DNA from: Armillaria gallica
Taxonomy: Eukaryota; Basidiomycota; Agaricomycetes; Agaricales; Physalacriaceae
Direction: 5' to 3'
Assembly: GCA_037576215.1 (NCBI GenBank)
Contig: JBANDB010000002.1
Span: 2,046,001 to 2,110,000, forward strand
Length of the DNA: 64,000 nt
Under the pieces are notes generated by a model, which saw only the letters and a list, made by a program, of their open reading frames with translations, did not search any database and had not been told where the DNA came from. The first letter of the stretch is position 1, and each line of letters begins with the position of its first letter. Of the stretch, positions 54,943 through 64,000 are shown in pieces. A program made the position numbers and the translations under genes.

Positions 54943-57351
54943 ATGTCGAACTACCCAGACTCGACCCCGTCCACGTCCGACCAGGCCTGGGGGCGATACG
55001 CCCAATCATATGAAACCAGCAACAGGCAGAATCGGTCGTCTTCTTCGAATCCCACTCGGAGTTCGTTGAGAATCGAGAGCCTGCTCAATCCACTCCCGGA
55101 GCTGGACCCTCCATGCAGACAGGAACACAGGGCATACGGCCTGAGGAGCCAGAGCCCCCCGAATACACCCCCAGATGACCTCTCCCCGCAATTGGACCCT
55201 GACTCGAAGCCTTCTTACGACGCCTCCCGACGCGACCCATTCAGCGGCCGTCTGGGACGCGTCGAAGGCCCATCGAGGTCGACAGCGAAAGTGACTCGGA
55301 CAATAGTATCCCCCTCATCATCCTGGACGAGCGAGGGGTTCCACATGCCCCGGGAATCTCCGGAGCATCCACTCCCGAGTCAATCCCTGCTGTTCCAAGA
55401 TCCGTTACTCCCGAGCCCGCAGGAACCACCACGACCTCTACAGACTCGCAACCCCTTCCGAACCCAGAACCAGTTGTGGCCGGACCACTGCGACCTCGAG
55501 ACGACGACGACCCACTCAACCCCTTTGGTGGGGACTACGAGTGGCTGGCTCTTTCAAGAGCCGATATCCGAATATTGGGCCCCGCACGCAGCGAGGCCTG
55601 GGAGATACGATGGCAGGACATCGAACAAAGAGCAGAGTTCCGAGCCCCTGACCGGGAAACCATGGATTATTACCTCGCCGTTGATCGAGGGGATCCGCTT
55701 CCTTGATATGGACGAGACCATGTCATTGACGCCCGAATCTGGGCAAACCGGTACCGGGAAAGGTACCTTCCGTCGGCAGGGAACCGACTTCCCCACATCC
55801 CCCTGCGAACTGAACAAGAACAGATCGCCTTGGAACATGCCCTACTACCCCTTGCCCAGTTACAGGGGGACCAACCAGACCTGGATAGGGGATGCCAGCC
55901 CACTCCAACACGGGCAGAAACACCCCAAGAATCCAGCGATAGAGGTCCCTGACTACTATTATACGATGCGTGAGGTCGGGCCCCTTCCCGACTCCCCTCC
56001 GGCCTTCATGCGGAGGAACTGGAGGAATAGAGGGGAATATCATGGAAAAGGAACAAGCCGATTGATTGTGGGGTCAGGGAATACCGACGAAGATGACGGC
56101 GGGATGAGGGAAGACCCTCCAGAACCGGGGGAGACCGACCAACAGCGGATGAGCCGACTCGAAGATCAGGCTATAGTCATGAGGAACGAGAACACCCGAC
56201 TCCAGAACGAGCTGGAGATGGAAAAGAAGAAGCAGGCGTTAGCACTGGGGCGAGGGCGACCTCCGCGACGAGGACCGGACCCGGACCGATACTTGGTCCC
56301 ACGTCCCCCTGATTGGGAACCACCCGATCACGGACCTGCCGGCGAGTGGGATGCCACCTATCCCCCGGCCTTTGTCAACGTCAGACCAATACTCATGAAG
56401 CCCCCCAGGAACTTCGAGGGGAAGCATGACGATATTGAACGATTTCTAGGAGCGTGCGACCACTACTTCGAAACCTTCTGATATCACTACGAGGGAAGGC
56501 CCTCCCTCATGGTAGGGTTGGCAGTGTCCCTCCTCGAAGGGGAAGCAGAAGATTGGTGGGTACACGAACGCCCCAAATATCGATACGTCCCAGTGGACCC
56601 AGGACCACACGGGACACCCGAGGAAGACGAAGATTTCGAGGCGGGGCCACGTTATCGCTATCCTAGCTGGGAAGATTTTTGCGAACTCTTCCGAGAACAG
56701 TTCCAAGACCCCGCCATCGAATTGGTCCATGAAAAGAAGATGGGAGAAATGAAGATGGGGGACGATGCAGCCCACATCTTCTTCTGGAAGTTGGAGAGGG
56801 AAGCCAAGTTGGCCAACCGCCTTGCCGACCAGTCGGATCGTGGACTCCTGGTCCAGGCGGTCCATAAAGGCATTCCACGCGGCTATGGGGCGGCAATCGC
56901 TAATCTAGGAATTGCGATTCCCCGCGACTACGAAGAATGGAAGGATCGGGTCCTTCGCATGTACGAACAGCGACAGAGACAAAAGATCTTCGAACAAACC
57001 CAGGGACTCGACAGATACCCCGAGAAGCGCTCGAACCCCCAAGGACCCGCCTCGGCCAAGGTCCCCGAGTCACGCCCAACTTCAAAGCCTAAGGAGCCTG
57101 CGAAACCAACCGCACCCAGAGCCAAATGGGTCCCCATCTCTCAGACCACGCACCGGGGCCAAGGGATCCCCATGGAGATCGACGCGAAGAGATCGAGGCA
57201 GATGTCGGAAGGGAAGTGTTTCCGGTGCGACGAGAAGGGGCATCTCAGCAGGGACTGTCCCCATAAGGGCGAGAAACGGGAGGTATGCGCACTCGAGGCG
57301 GTACCGGAGCCACTCGCAGAGACGACCAAACTGAAGGAAGTAAAAGAATAG
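54943..57351 (+). pseudogene. gag of Gypsy-1, interrupted by one TGA
   Basis: From ATG 54943 (MSNYPDSTPSTSD) a Pro/Ser-rich N-terminal region leads to a short coiled coil (about 56160-56240) and the capsid-like retrotransposon gag domain (FEGKHDDIERFLGACDHYF ... EDWWVHERPKY ... WEDFCELFREQF). The C-terminus has a CCHC zinc knuckle (CFRCDEKGHLSRDC, about 57219-57260) that binds RNA. The frame is open from 54859 to 57351 except for TGA at 56479-56481 inside the gag domain; a CGA codon there would be continuous with family sequences. The leader 54414-54942 holds short frames only. Confidence 0.85.
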
Positions 57352-60300
57352 GTCGTCCAAGTTCTGATTCGCCCACGACGACCAAGGACCTTTCTTGTGC
57401 GCGCCCCGCCTCTTCTTTTGTACTACCATCTACTTGCGACAAGATTTTAGACAATTTACTTACCACGCATTCGGCTATACCCCGGTCCCCACGTGCGGGG
57501 CCGGTTACTCTTACGACTTCAAAAAAAAATGTTACTAATATACGGCCTACGCACCACGTTACGACTTCTCTTGCGCGCCCAGTTACAGAATCAGCAAACC
57601 GATACGACGCCCTTCGGGACATGACTAACGAACCCCCTCTAGACGCCGGGGCCGCCGACCCCAGGATCGCGCAACTGGCTAAACATTCGCCGAGTAACTC
57701 AGTGCAAGCGAAAGGAATGGACGACAAGTCGCCCACCATAGCGACACCTATCATAATGGCAGGGACCTGGCAGCGCCTCAATGCTCGAGGCATCCCTCGA
57801 CTGGATGGGGCAGAAAAGGGAAATGCTCCCTTTTCTGACGAAGCAACCCGAACCCCGAATGAAGTGAACCCCCGGGACGGAAACCGGGGCAGAGCTGGCA
57901 ACGTCACACCGCCTCCTTCCTCGGGGGAAGGCAGTGCAGGGCTAGTGCCCAGAGATTTTACAGATGAAGAGGGGCCATTGAGCGACCGATGCTCTGACGT
58001 GCCAGGGGTAGCGGGTAATACCGATTCAAGAGTTAAAATCAGGACCAGTGCTCAAGGACCACGCACCACCCCTGGGGTACATAACTCCCACCTCTTCGAC
58101 GACAGATCAAGACATGACTCTCTAGGGGTGAACCCCGGGGAATACCACGTGACCGATGAACAGGGGGATTCCGCTAGCGCCCAGGCGGTAAAGAGGGGGC
58201 ATAAGGTACTCCTGGAGGAGATACCCGACGACGAAGACGACACCGCCTTTTGACAATGGGAACTGAAGGGAAGGCCGATCGTTAGCTCAGGGAATTCTCA
58301 AGCAGTTGCTCCTGTAATTCCCAAAACGATCCCCGCTACCCCGCCAATCGACTACGGATGGGTAAAACCTTTCGAAGTCGACTGGACTCTATGCGCCATC
58401 TGCCAGGCGCCGAATGATAACGTGGCCCACGCCGTTCTCTCCTTGTGGATCCATCGGGACCGCCTAGGAGAATTAAGTGACGAGCTACTTAGGACCCTTC
58501 GAACGGAGGGCGAACTCGCTCAAGAACACCTCTACGAGCTCCGAGAACCCATCCGCTATATCCGGGGGTCCACCAGCGACCTGATGATCTCGGTAGTCCT
58601 CGAGCCCTGCATGGGGTGGAAGGTCCTCAGCACAAAAGCCCTGTTGGACAGCGGGTGCACGGGAAGTGCGATCAACGGCGCTTACGTCCGAAAACACGGG
58701 CTTGACACCAGGAAGGTAAAGGTCCCAATTCCGGTCTACAACGCCGACAGGACCAAGAACGCGGGGGGCGAGGTTACTGAGTTTGTAGAGCTCTGTCTCT
58801 CCATTGGAGGACATCGCGAACGGATCGACCTAGCAGTCACCGACCTAGGGCAACGAGACGTTTACCTCGGTCATGACTGGCTTAAGCATCATAACCCCTC
58901 GATCAACTGGCAAACCGGGAGCGTGATCTTTGGACGCTGCCAGTGTGTTAAGAACCCCCTTGAACTGCCAGATGCCGATCCCAACAATCACTGGGATGAA
59001 GAACTCGAAGACAGTGAAATGATCCTCGCCGTCCGAATGGAAGAGGAACTCACCATACGGGCCCTCCACCATGCCAACGACCTTGCTGCCAAGGCCAATG
59101 CTGACCGACCAAAGAAAACATTCGAAGAAATGGTACCGGAGCACTACCATTCCTTCCGTGACCTGTTCTCTAAGGAGAACTTTGACGATTTACCCGAACG
59201 GAAACCTTGGGACCACGCCATTGAGCTCGTCCCCAACGCCAAGTCCACCCTAGACTGTAAGGTATATCCCTTGAACCGAAACGAACAGGAACAGCTCGAC
59301 AAGTTCCTCGACGAAAACTTGGAATCTGGTCGCATCCGTCCTTCCAAGTCCCCGTTCGCATCCCCCTTCTTCTTTGTAAAGAAAAAGGACAGCACGCTCC
59401 GACCCGTACAGGACTATCGCAAACTCAATGAGATGACCATTAAGAACCGCTATCCGCTACCACTCATCTCTGAACTTATCGACAAGCTACGCGGCACCAA
59501 GTACTTCATGAAACTCGATGTTCGTTGGGGGTATAACAACGTCCGAATTAAAGAGGGGGATGAAGAGAAGGCCGCCTTCCGCACAAACCGTGGGCTCTAT
59601 GAGCCGACCGTCATGTTTTTGGGCTTACCAACTCGCCCGCGATGTTCCAGTGGATGATGAACGACATCTTTCGGGATCTCATTGGGGAAGGGAAGGTCAC
59701 CATCTACCTCAACGATATCCTGATCTTCTCCAAGGACCTCCAAGAACACCGCCGGATCGTGAAACGTGTCCTCCAACGCCTCCGCGAAAACAAGCTGTTT
59801 CTCAAAGCGGAGAAGTGCGAGTTCGAGGTCCTCGAAACGGAGTATCTCAGCGTAATCATCAGCGAGAACTCCGTACGAATGGACCCCGTCAAGATCGCCG
59901 GCATTGCTGAATGGCCAACCCCCCGTAGAAAGAAGGAACTCCAATCATTCCTGGGATTCACCAACTTCTATCGAAAATTCATCAAGATGTACTCAAAAGT
60001 AGTACGACCCCTCACTCAGTTGACAGGTAATGCCGAATGGAAATGGACGGGGGCGCAAGATAAAGCCTTCCAAGAACTGAAGTGACGCATGGCAGAAGAT
60101 GTGATCCTCACCATCCCGATGGACGACAACCCCTTCTGGGTCGAGGCAGACGCAAGTGAAGGCACGGTAGGAGCGGTACTTAGTCAGAAGCAGGGCGGCA
60201 CATGGCGACCAGTAGCATTTATGTCCAAATCGCTTAGCGCCATGGAGAGAAACTACGAGATCTATGACAAGGAACTGCTCGCTATCATGCTCGCACTCTC

Positions 60301-62086
60301 TGAATGGTGCCACTATCTCATGGGCGCTAAAGAAAATGTGGAAATCGGGATGGACCATCAGAACCTCCAGTACTTCCGACTCCTGCAGAAGTTAAACCGG
60401 CGACAGGCCCGCTGGGTAACCGAGCTTGCTGAATACCACTTCACACTCCACCATAAACCTGGCACTCAGAACGTGAAAGCTGACTTGTTATCTAGACGAC
60501 AAGATCACGACCAAGGCCACGACGACAACAGCGACATCACCATACTCCAGGAACACCATTTCCGTGCCCTCGTCATGCCCACCACCTCCGAGGTTTGCCA
60601 GCGCATCGAAGAAGTTACCCGACAAGAAGAACTGTGGGACGAAGGCATTGCCACATCCCTCAACCACCAGCGGGGTATCCACCACCAGGGCAGCCTCCTG
60701 TATTACGATGGGAGGATCTATGTTCCCCGTAGTAAAGCGACATGGGGCGAGATCATCTCTCAGTATCACGACCACATCACCGCCAGACACCCGGGCATTG
60801 AGAAAACCAAGGAGTTGGTTCTCCGGGATTACTAGTGGCCCAAGATGAAGAAGGACGTCGAAACCTACGTCAAGGGTTGCGAAACCTGCCAGCGAACTAA
60901 AACCAGTACCGCCGCCAAGTCTGCGCCGCTATACCCGAACAAAATACCGATGGGACCATGGACTCACATTTCGGTCGACATGGTCACCGGACTGCCGGAC
61001 TCGAATGGACACAACGCGATCCTGATGATCGTCGACCGATTCTCCAAGGCCATCATCCCGGTCGCCTGCAACATAGAACTGTCAGCCAAGGGATGGGCAC
61101 GAATCCTTCGGGATCATGTCTACACACGCCATGGAATGCCCCAGATAGTCATCTCTGACCGGGGACCCCAATTCATATCGAAATTCATGAAGGAATTATA
61201 TCGCATGCTCGACATCACCCAAAATGCTTCCACGGCATTCCACCCGCAAACAGATGGACAAACCGAGCGTGTTAACCAAGAGGTTGAAAAATACCTCTGA
61301 ATTTTCGTAAATCATCGACAAACGGATTGGAGCGACTGGCTCCCATTAGCAGAATTCGCCCACAATAACCGGATCCACAGTGCCACAGGCAAAAGTCCAT
61401 TTATGATTCTCTACAGCCGCAACCCGCGAGTTCTCCCGGACTCGACACGTCCATCCCCACTCTCAAACCCTGTGGCGCAGGACTTCGTCACAACCATGAT
61501 GACTATTCATAGGGAAACAGAAAAGGTGCTCCACATGGCGGCGGATAGGATGAAGGCCCAGTACGACAAGAAAAAACGACCCTCACATCCCTACCAGATT
61601 GGGGACAGAGTATGGCTCGATGCCACGAATCTCCGCTTACCGCGCCCAAAAAAGAAACTAGATGACAAACGGGTAGGACCCTTCATCATCTTAGATAAGG
61701 CAGGAGCCAGTGCCTACAAACTCAAATTGCCACCCCATTGGAAAATCCACCCACACTTCAACGAGAAACTCCTCACACCGTACCACCCACCTGCATTCCC
61801 TAACCAGGAATTGCCACCTCCACCGCCTCCTGACCTCGTCGAGGACGAAGAGGAATATGAGGTCGAGGTCGTTCTCGACACGAAACCATGGCAAATACGG
61901 GGAAGGAGGGGCCAGAAATCGAGGACAACGACGGATTACTTCGTAAAATGGAAAGGTTGGACTCGAGAACATAATTCTTGGGTCAGGGAAGAAGATATGG
62001 CACACGCACGAGACGCGATACTCGACTTCGAGAACCAGAAGGCCGCCATACGAGCAGTCGGGACGCCTGCCTTAACGAGGGGGTGA
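57285..62086 (+). pseudogene. pol of Gypsy-1: linker, protease, RT, RNase H, integrase, chromodomain; broken
   Basis: The pol frame overlaps the end of gag by 67 bp in the -1 frame. It opens with a hydrophilic linker of about 320 codons ending at TGA 58251. The same frame continues through the aspartic protease (LLDSGCTGS), then RT (FFVKKKDSTLRPVQDYRKLN, FMKLDVRWGY). One T is missing in the run at 59616-59620. RT resumes with the active-site box reading YLND (59705-59716) in place of YLDD. RNase H (VEADASEG, YDKELLAIM, MDHQNL), the HHCC finger and DDE integrase (VDMVTGLP, SDRGPQF, DGQTERVNQE), and a chromodomain (YFVKWKGW, NSWVREEDM) follow. Further stops lie at 60083 (TGA), 60833 (TAG) and 61298 (TGA). 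The final TGA (62084-62086) abuts the 3' LTR. Confidence 0.9.
62077..62086 (+). promoter_or_regulatory. Polypurine tract of Gypsy-1
   Basis: GAGGGGGTGA directly precedes the 3' LTR and would prime plus-strand synthesis. It also encodes the last pol codons and stop. Gypsy-2 has the equivalent GGAGGGGGTGA. Confidence 0.75.
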
Positions 62087-62421
62087 TGTTACGATTTATT
62101 CACTTTTCCTTCGGCACCTTGGATCCCACCGCTACAACCCCAACGTTCCCACCGTTGCCCCACATCTTTCAATCGAAGCCGCACACCATTGAGCTATTAT
62201 TAGTTTCCGCACATCGTATATAAGTAGCACAGCTCTCAGCCACGTACCCTAGCTTCGAGCTAAGTTTAATACACCCCGGACTTTACTCACATCGCTTGCT
62301 GAGAGTTCACTGCGTATACCGCTCCGCTGTAGCAGACACCACGGTTCTATCGATCTACCCAAAGTGCAAGGTAGTGCATCGTTAGATGCCTAGTCTGTTA
62401 TTCCCGGGTCCGGCCATAACA
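62087..62421 (+). repeat. 3' LTR of Gypsy-1
   Basis: 335 bp, collinear with the 5' LTR with no length difference. The second GAAGT follows at 62422-62426. Confidence 0.95.
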
Positions 62422-62464
62422 GAAGTCAGCCCTACAAGTCTTACATCCACTTAAAACATACCAG

Positions 62465-64000
62465 GAGCATGAAGGAGACCTACACTTTGCAACTGACGCA
62501 TGGACCTCGCCAAACCATAGACCTTATGTTGCCGTAACTGTACACTTTGAAGACAAAGGCAAGCCCATTAGCCTTCTGCTTGATATTGTTGAGGTGGCGA
62601 AGGTACATGCTATTTTATCAGCTGCAGAAGCATTGCAATAAGCCATGCATAGAACCACACGGGCGAGAATCTTGCAGAGGCCTTCGTCGAAATCTTGGAG
62701 GACTTCAAGCTATCGGATAAGGTTGGTTTTCTTGCGCATTTCATGAGGGAGTAAGGGACTCACCTAGACTTTCGTAGATTCTCTCCATCACCTGTGATAA
62801 TGCCAGTAATAACGACACCATGATTGAGGCCATTGCTGAGGCCATCGACGATTTTCCTGGTGAAGCGAATCGAACCCGTTGCTTCGCGCATATTACGAAT
62901 CTTGTTGCAAAATCACTGTTAAAACAGTTCAATGTATCCAAAAAAAAAACGGGTGAGATGGCAAGTAGTGCCGAGATTGCACTCCAGGAGTTAGCTGATG
63001 GACTAGACCTTGAGGAGGTTGAAACATGCTTGAGAGAGACCGAGGAAAACGGCCCAGGGGAGAAGGATAATGAGGATGGCCTCATTGACGAGCTAGCAGC
63101 TATGACGGTCTCAGAGAGGGAGGAATGGGAGGAACAAGTACTTCCAGCAAAGTCTGTGTTAGTGAAGGTATAACAGATATTCTATGAAAGGATACACACC
63201 ACTGAAAAGGTCTATCCAGCTCCGTAAACTCTCTTTCAAGATCATCAACTCTTCAACCATCTTGCTCCCTGCTTGGAATGCAATTCTCAATGAATTGAAG
63301 TTGAAGCCGAAGAAACTGCCACGTGACGTGGCAACCTGCTGGAATTCAACGTATGATATGCTTGAGGTAGCCATGGAGTACAAGCGAGCGATAAAGCAGA
63401 TTACGAATGATGATGAAGAGGCAGGCGACTGAGCCATACCAGAATACAGGCTGTCGTCGAAGGAGTGGAAGATTGCAGAGCAACTTCGCAATGTTCTCAA
63501 GGTGAGTCAGCCTATGTGTCACATGACTTCTGCCTAATTGGTCTTGATGCCAGATTCTCAAGGATGCAACGCTCTTCTTCTCTCGCTCAACACCTAGCCT
63601 TGCAACTGTGATTCCAGCTATGGATCACATTGACTCTGTCCTTACAACACAATCACTCAATGCCAGTTATGATCCTGCAATCCATGCAAGTTTATGCATC
63701 GCAAAAAAGACCCTAAACTGATATTATAATATCACAGATTATTCTGAAGTCTATCGTATATCAATGGGTACGTATTTCTATTCAAAGCCTCTTCCTTTCT
63801 TATTGTTTTATTTCCAGTGCTTCACCCATGCCATAAGCTTGCATATTTCCGCAAAGTCGGCTGGTCCCCTACATGGATCGATACAGCCCACGAAATCATC
63901 CGAACTGAGTACGAGCGCAAGTACAAGAACATGGCCATTGAAGGAGAAGAAGAGAACGAGGTGGAGGAGGTTACTACCTCAGTCTCGGTGTGTCAATCAG
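62465..64000 (+). pseudogene. hAT transposase, 3' half (catalytic region; continues outside window)
   Basis: Exons resume with EHEGDLHFATDAWTSPNH (the DAW of hAT enzymes), YVAVTVHFEDKG, then across introns NHTGENLAEAF, ILSITCDNASNNDTMIEAIA (second conserved Asp), FPGEANRTRCFAHITNLVAKS, LLPAWNAILNEL, LPRDVATCWNSTYDML and, at the right edge, HKLAYFRKVGW. The RNase H-like fold and start of the insertion domain are thus present. One TGA at 63430-63432 sits in EEAGD-AIPEYRLS where a tryptophan codon would fit. The dimerisation region lies beyond base 64000. Confidence 0.75.

Larger units (their letters stand above)
54065..62421 (+). mobile_element. Gypsy-1: full-length Ty3/Gypsy chromovirus (8357 bp)
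   Basis: Two 335 bp LTRs flank a gag and a pol region in the Ty3/Gypsy order protease, reverse transcriptase, RNase H, integrase, chromodomain. TGTTA...TAACA termini, a 5 bp target duplication, a self-primer-type binding site and a polypurine tract are present. The LTRs differ at only four positions, so insertion is recent. The coding region nevertheless contains one frameshift and several stops, so it is not autonomous as read. It lies inside an intron of the hAT transposase gene. Confidence 0.95.
54056..62464 (+). other. hAT transposase intron occupied by Gypsy-1
   Basis: Without the insertion and one copy of GAAGT, bases 54056-54064 and 62427-62464 form a 47 bp intron with a GTGCG donor and an ATACCAG acceptor. 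It joins SEMLQ to EHEGDLHFATDAWTSPNH in frame, as in related hAT transposases. Confidence 0.7.
52545..64000 (+). mobile_element. hAT-superfamily DNA transposon (right end outside window)
   Basis: The left terminus begins CAGGGGTATGG at 52545. It is followed by a subterminal region full of GGGTA/TACCC words (about 52556-52640), the type of short repeats that hAT transposases bind. The eight bases before it are GAGAAAAG (52537-52544), a candidate target duplication that could be tested at the far end. It carries a transposase gene split by the 8.36 kb Gypsy-1 insertion and extends past base 64000. Confidence 0.75.

Noticed and set aside
56454..57334. Alternative frames overlapping gag (Arg/Pro-rich)
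   Set aside because: Their composition is that of shifted frames of a GC-rich gag, and the gag frame with its zinc knuckle explains the region.
58251..58253. TGA-CAA as a proven readthrough signal
   Set aside because: It is possible, but three other TGA codons in the same element sit at former CGA sites, so mutation is the simpler explanation.
61298..62086. Separate gene for the chromodomain part
   Set aside because: The frame is the same as for integrase and is separated only by a single TGA, so it is the end of pol.

Overview
The window is nuclear DNA of a filamentous basidiomycete, most likely an agaricomycete mushroom. Evidence: genes are split by many 45-60 bp GT-AG introns; the recognisable proteins are fungal (Cdc15/Imp2-type F-BAR, Mub1/SamB MYND protein, GT15 mannosyltransferase); DUF6534 seven-helix proteins are an agaricomycete speciality; and the mobile DNA consists of a Tc1-like DDE element, a hAT element and Tf1-like chromodomain Gypsy elements. 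No tRNA, rRNA, CRISPR or bacterial-type feature was seen.
1-16 kb is ordinary gene space: a cytokinesis F-BAR gene (-, runs off the left edge) divergent from a carnosine N-methyltransferase-like gene (+), a small unknown gene (+), mitochondrial Hsp10 (-), Mub1/SamB (-), a short-chain dehydrogenase (-), a GT15 mannosyltransferase (+) and a RING/coiled-coil protein (+).
16-48.7 kb is a degenerating segmental-duplication array. Nine copies or fragments of a DUF6534 gene (named A-I here), all on the minus strand, are interleaved with remnants of a second minus-strand module (U) and of a plus-strand kinase-like gene (K). A, F, G and H look intact; E has a frameshifted tail; I is broken; B, C and D are fragments. 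The array also holds one secreted Cys/Asp/Lys-rich protein gene, a duplicated unknown locus (R1/R2), and a worn copy of the SDR-GT15 region from 10-12 kb. Large parts (20.4-21.1, 22.5-24.6 and 26.4-28.3 kb) hold nothing I recognise.
48.9-64 kb is a nest of transposons: a DDE transposase gene is interrupted by the 3' end of a minus-strand Gypsy element (Gypsy-2), which is cut by a hAT element, whose transposase intron is occupied by a complete 8.36 kb Gypsy chromovirus (Gypsy-1). Gypsy-1 has 335 bp LTRs, a GAAGT target duplication and a primer-binding site that matches its own predicted mRNA 5' end, as in self-priming Tf1. Its coding region carries several nonsense changes, nearly all explicable as CpG transitions. 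The hAT element continues beyond the right edge.
Exon boundaries were placed by hand from splice signals and family similarity, and identities were judged by eye.
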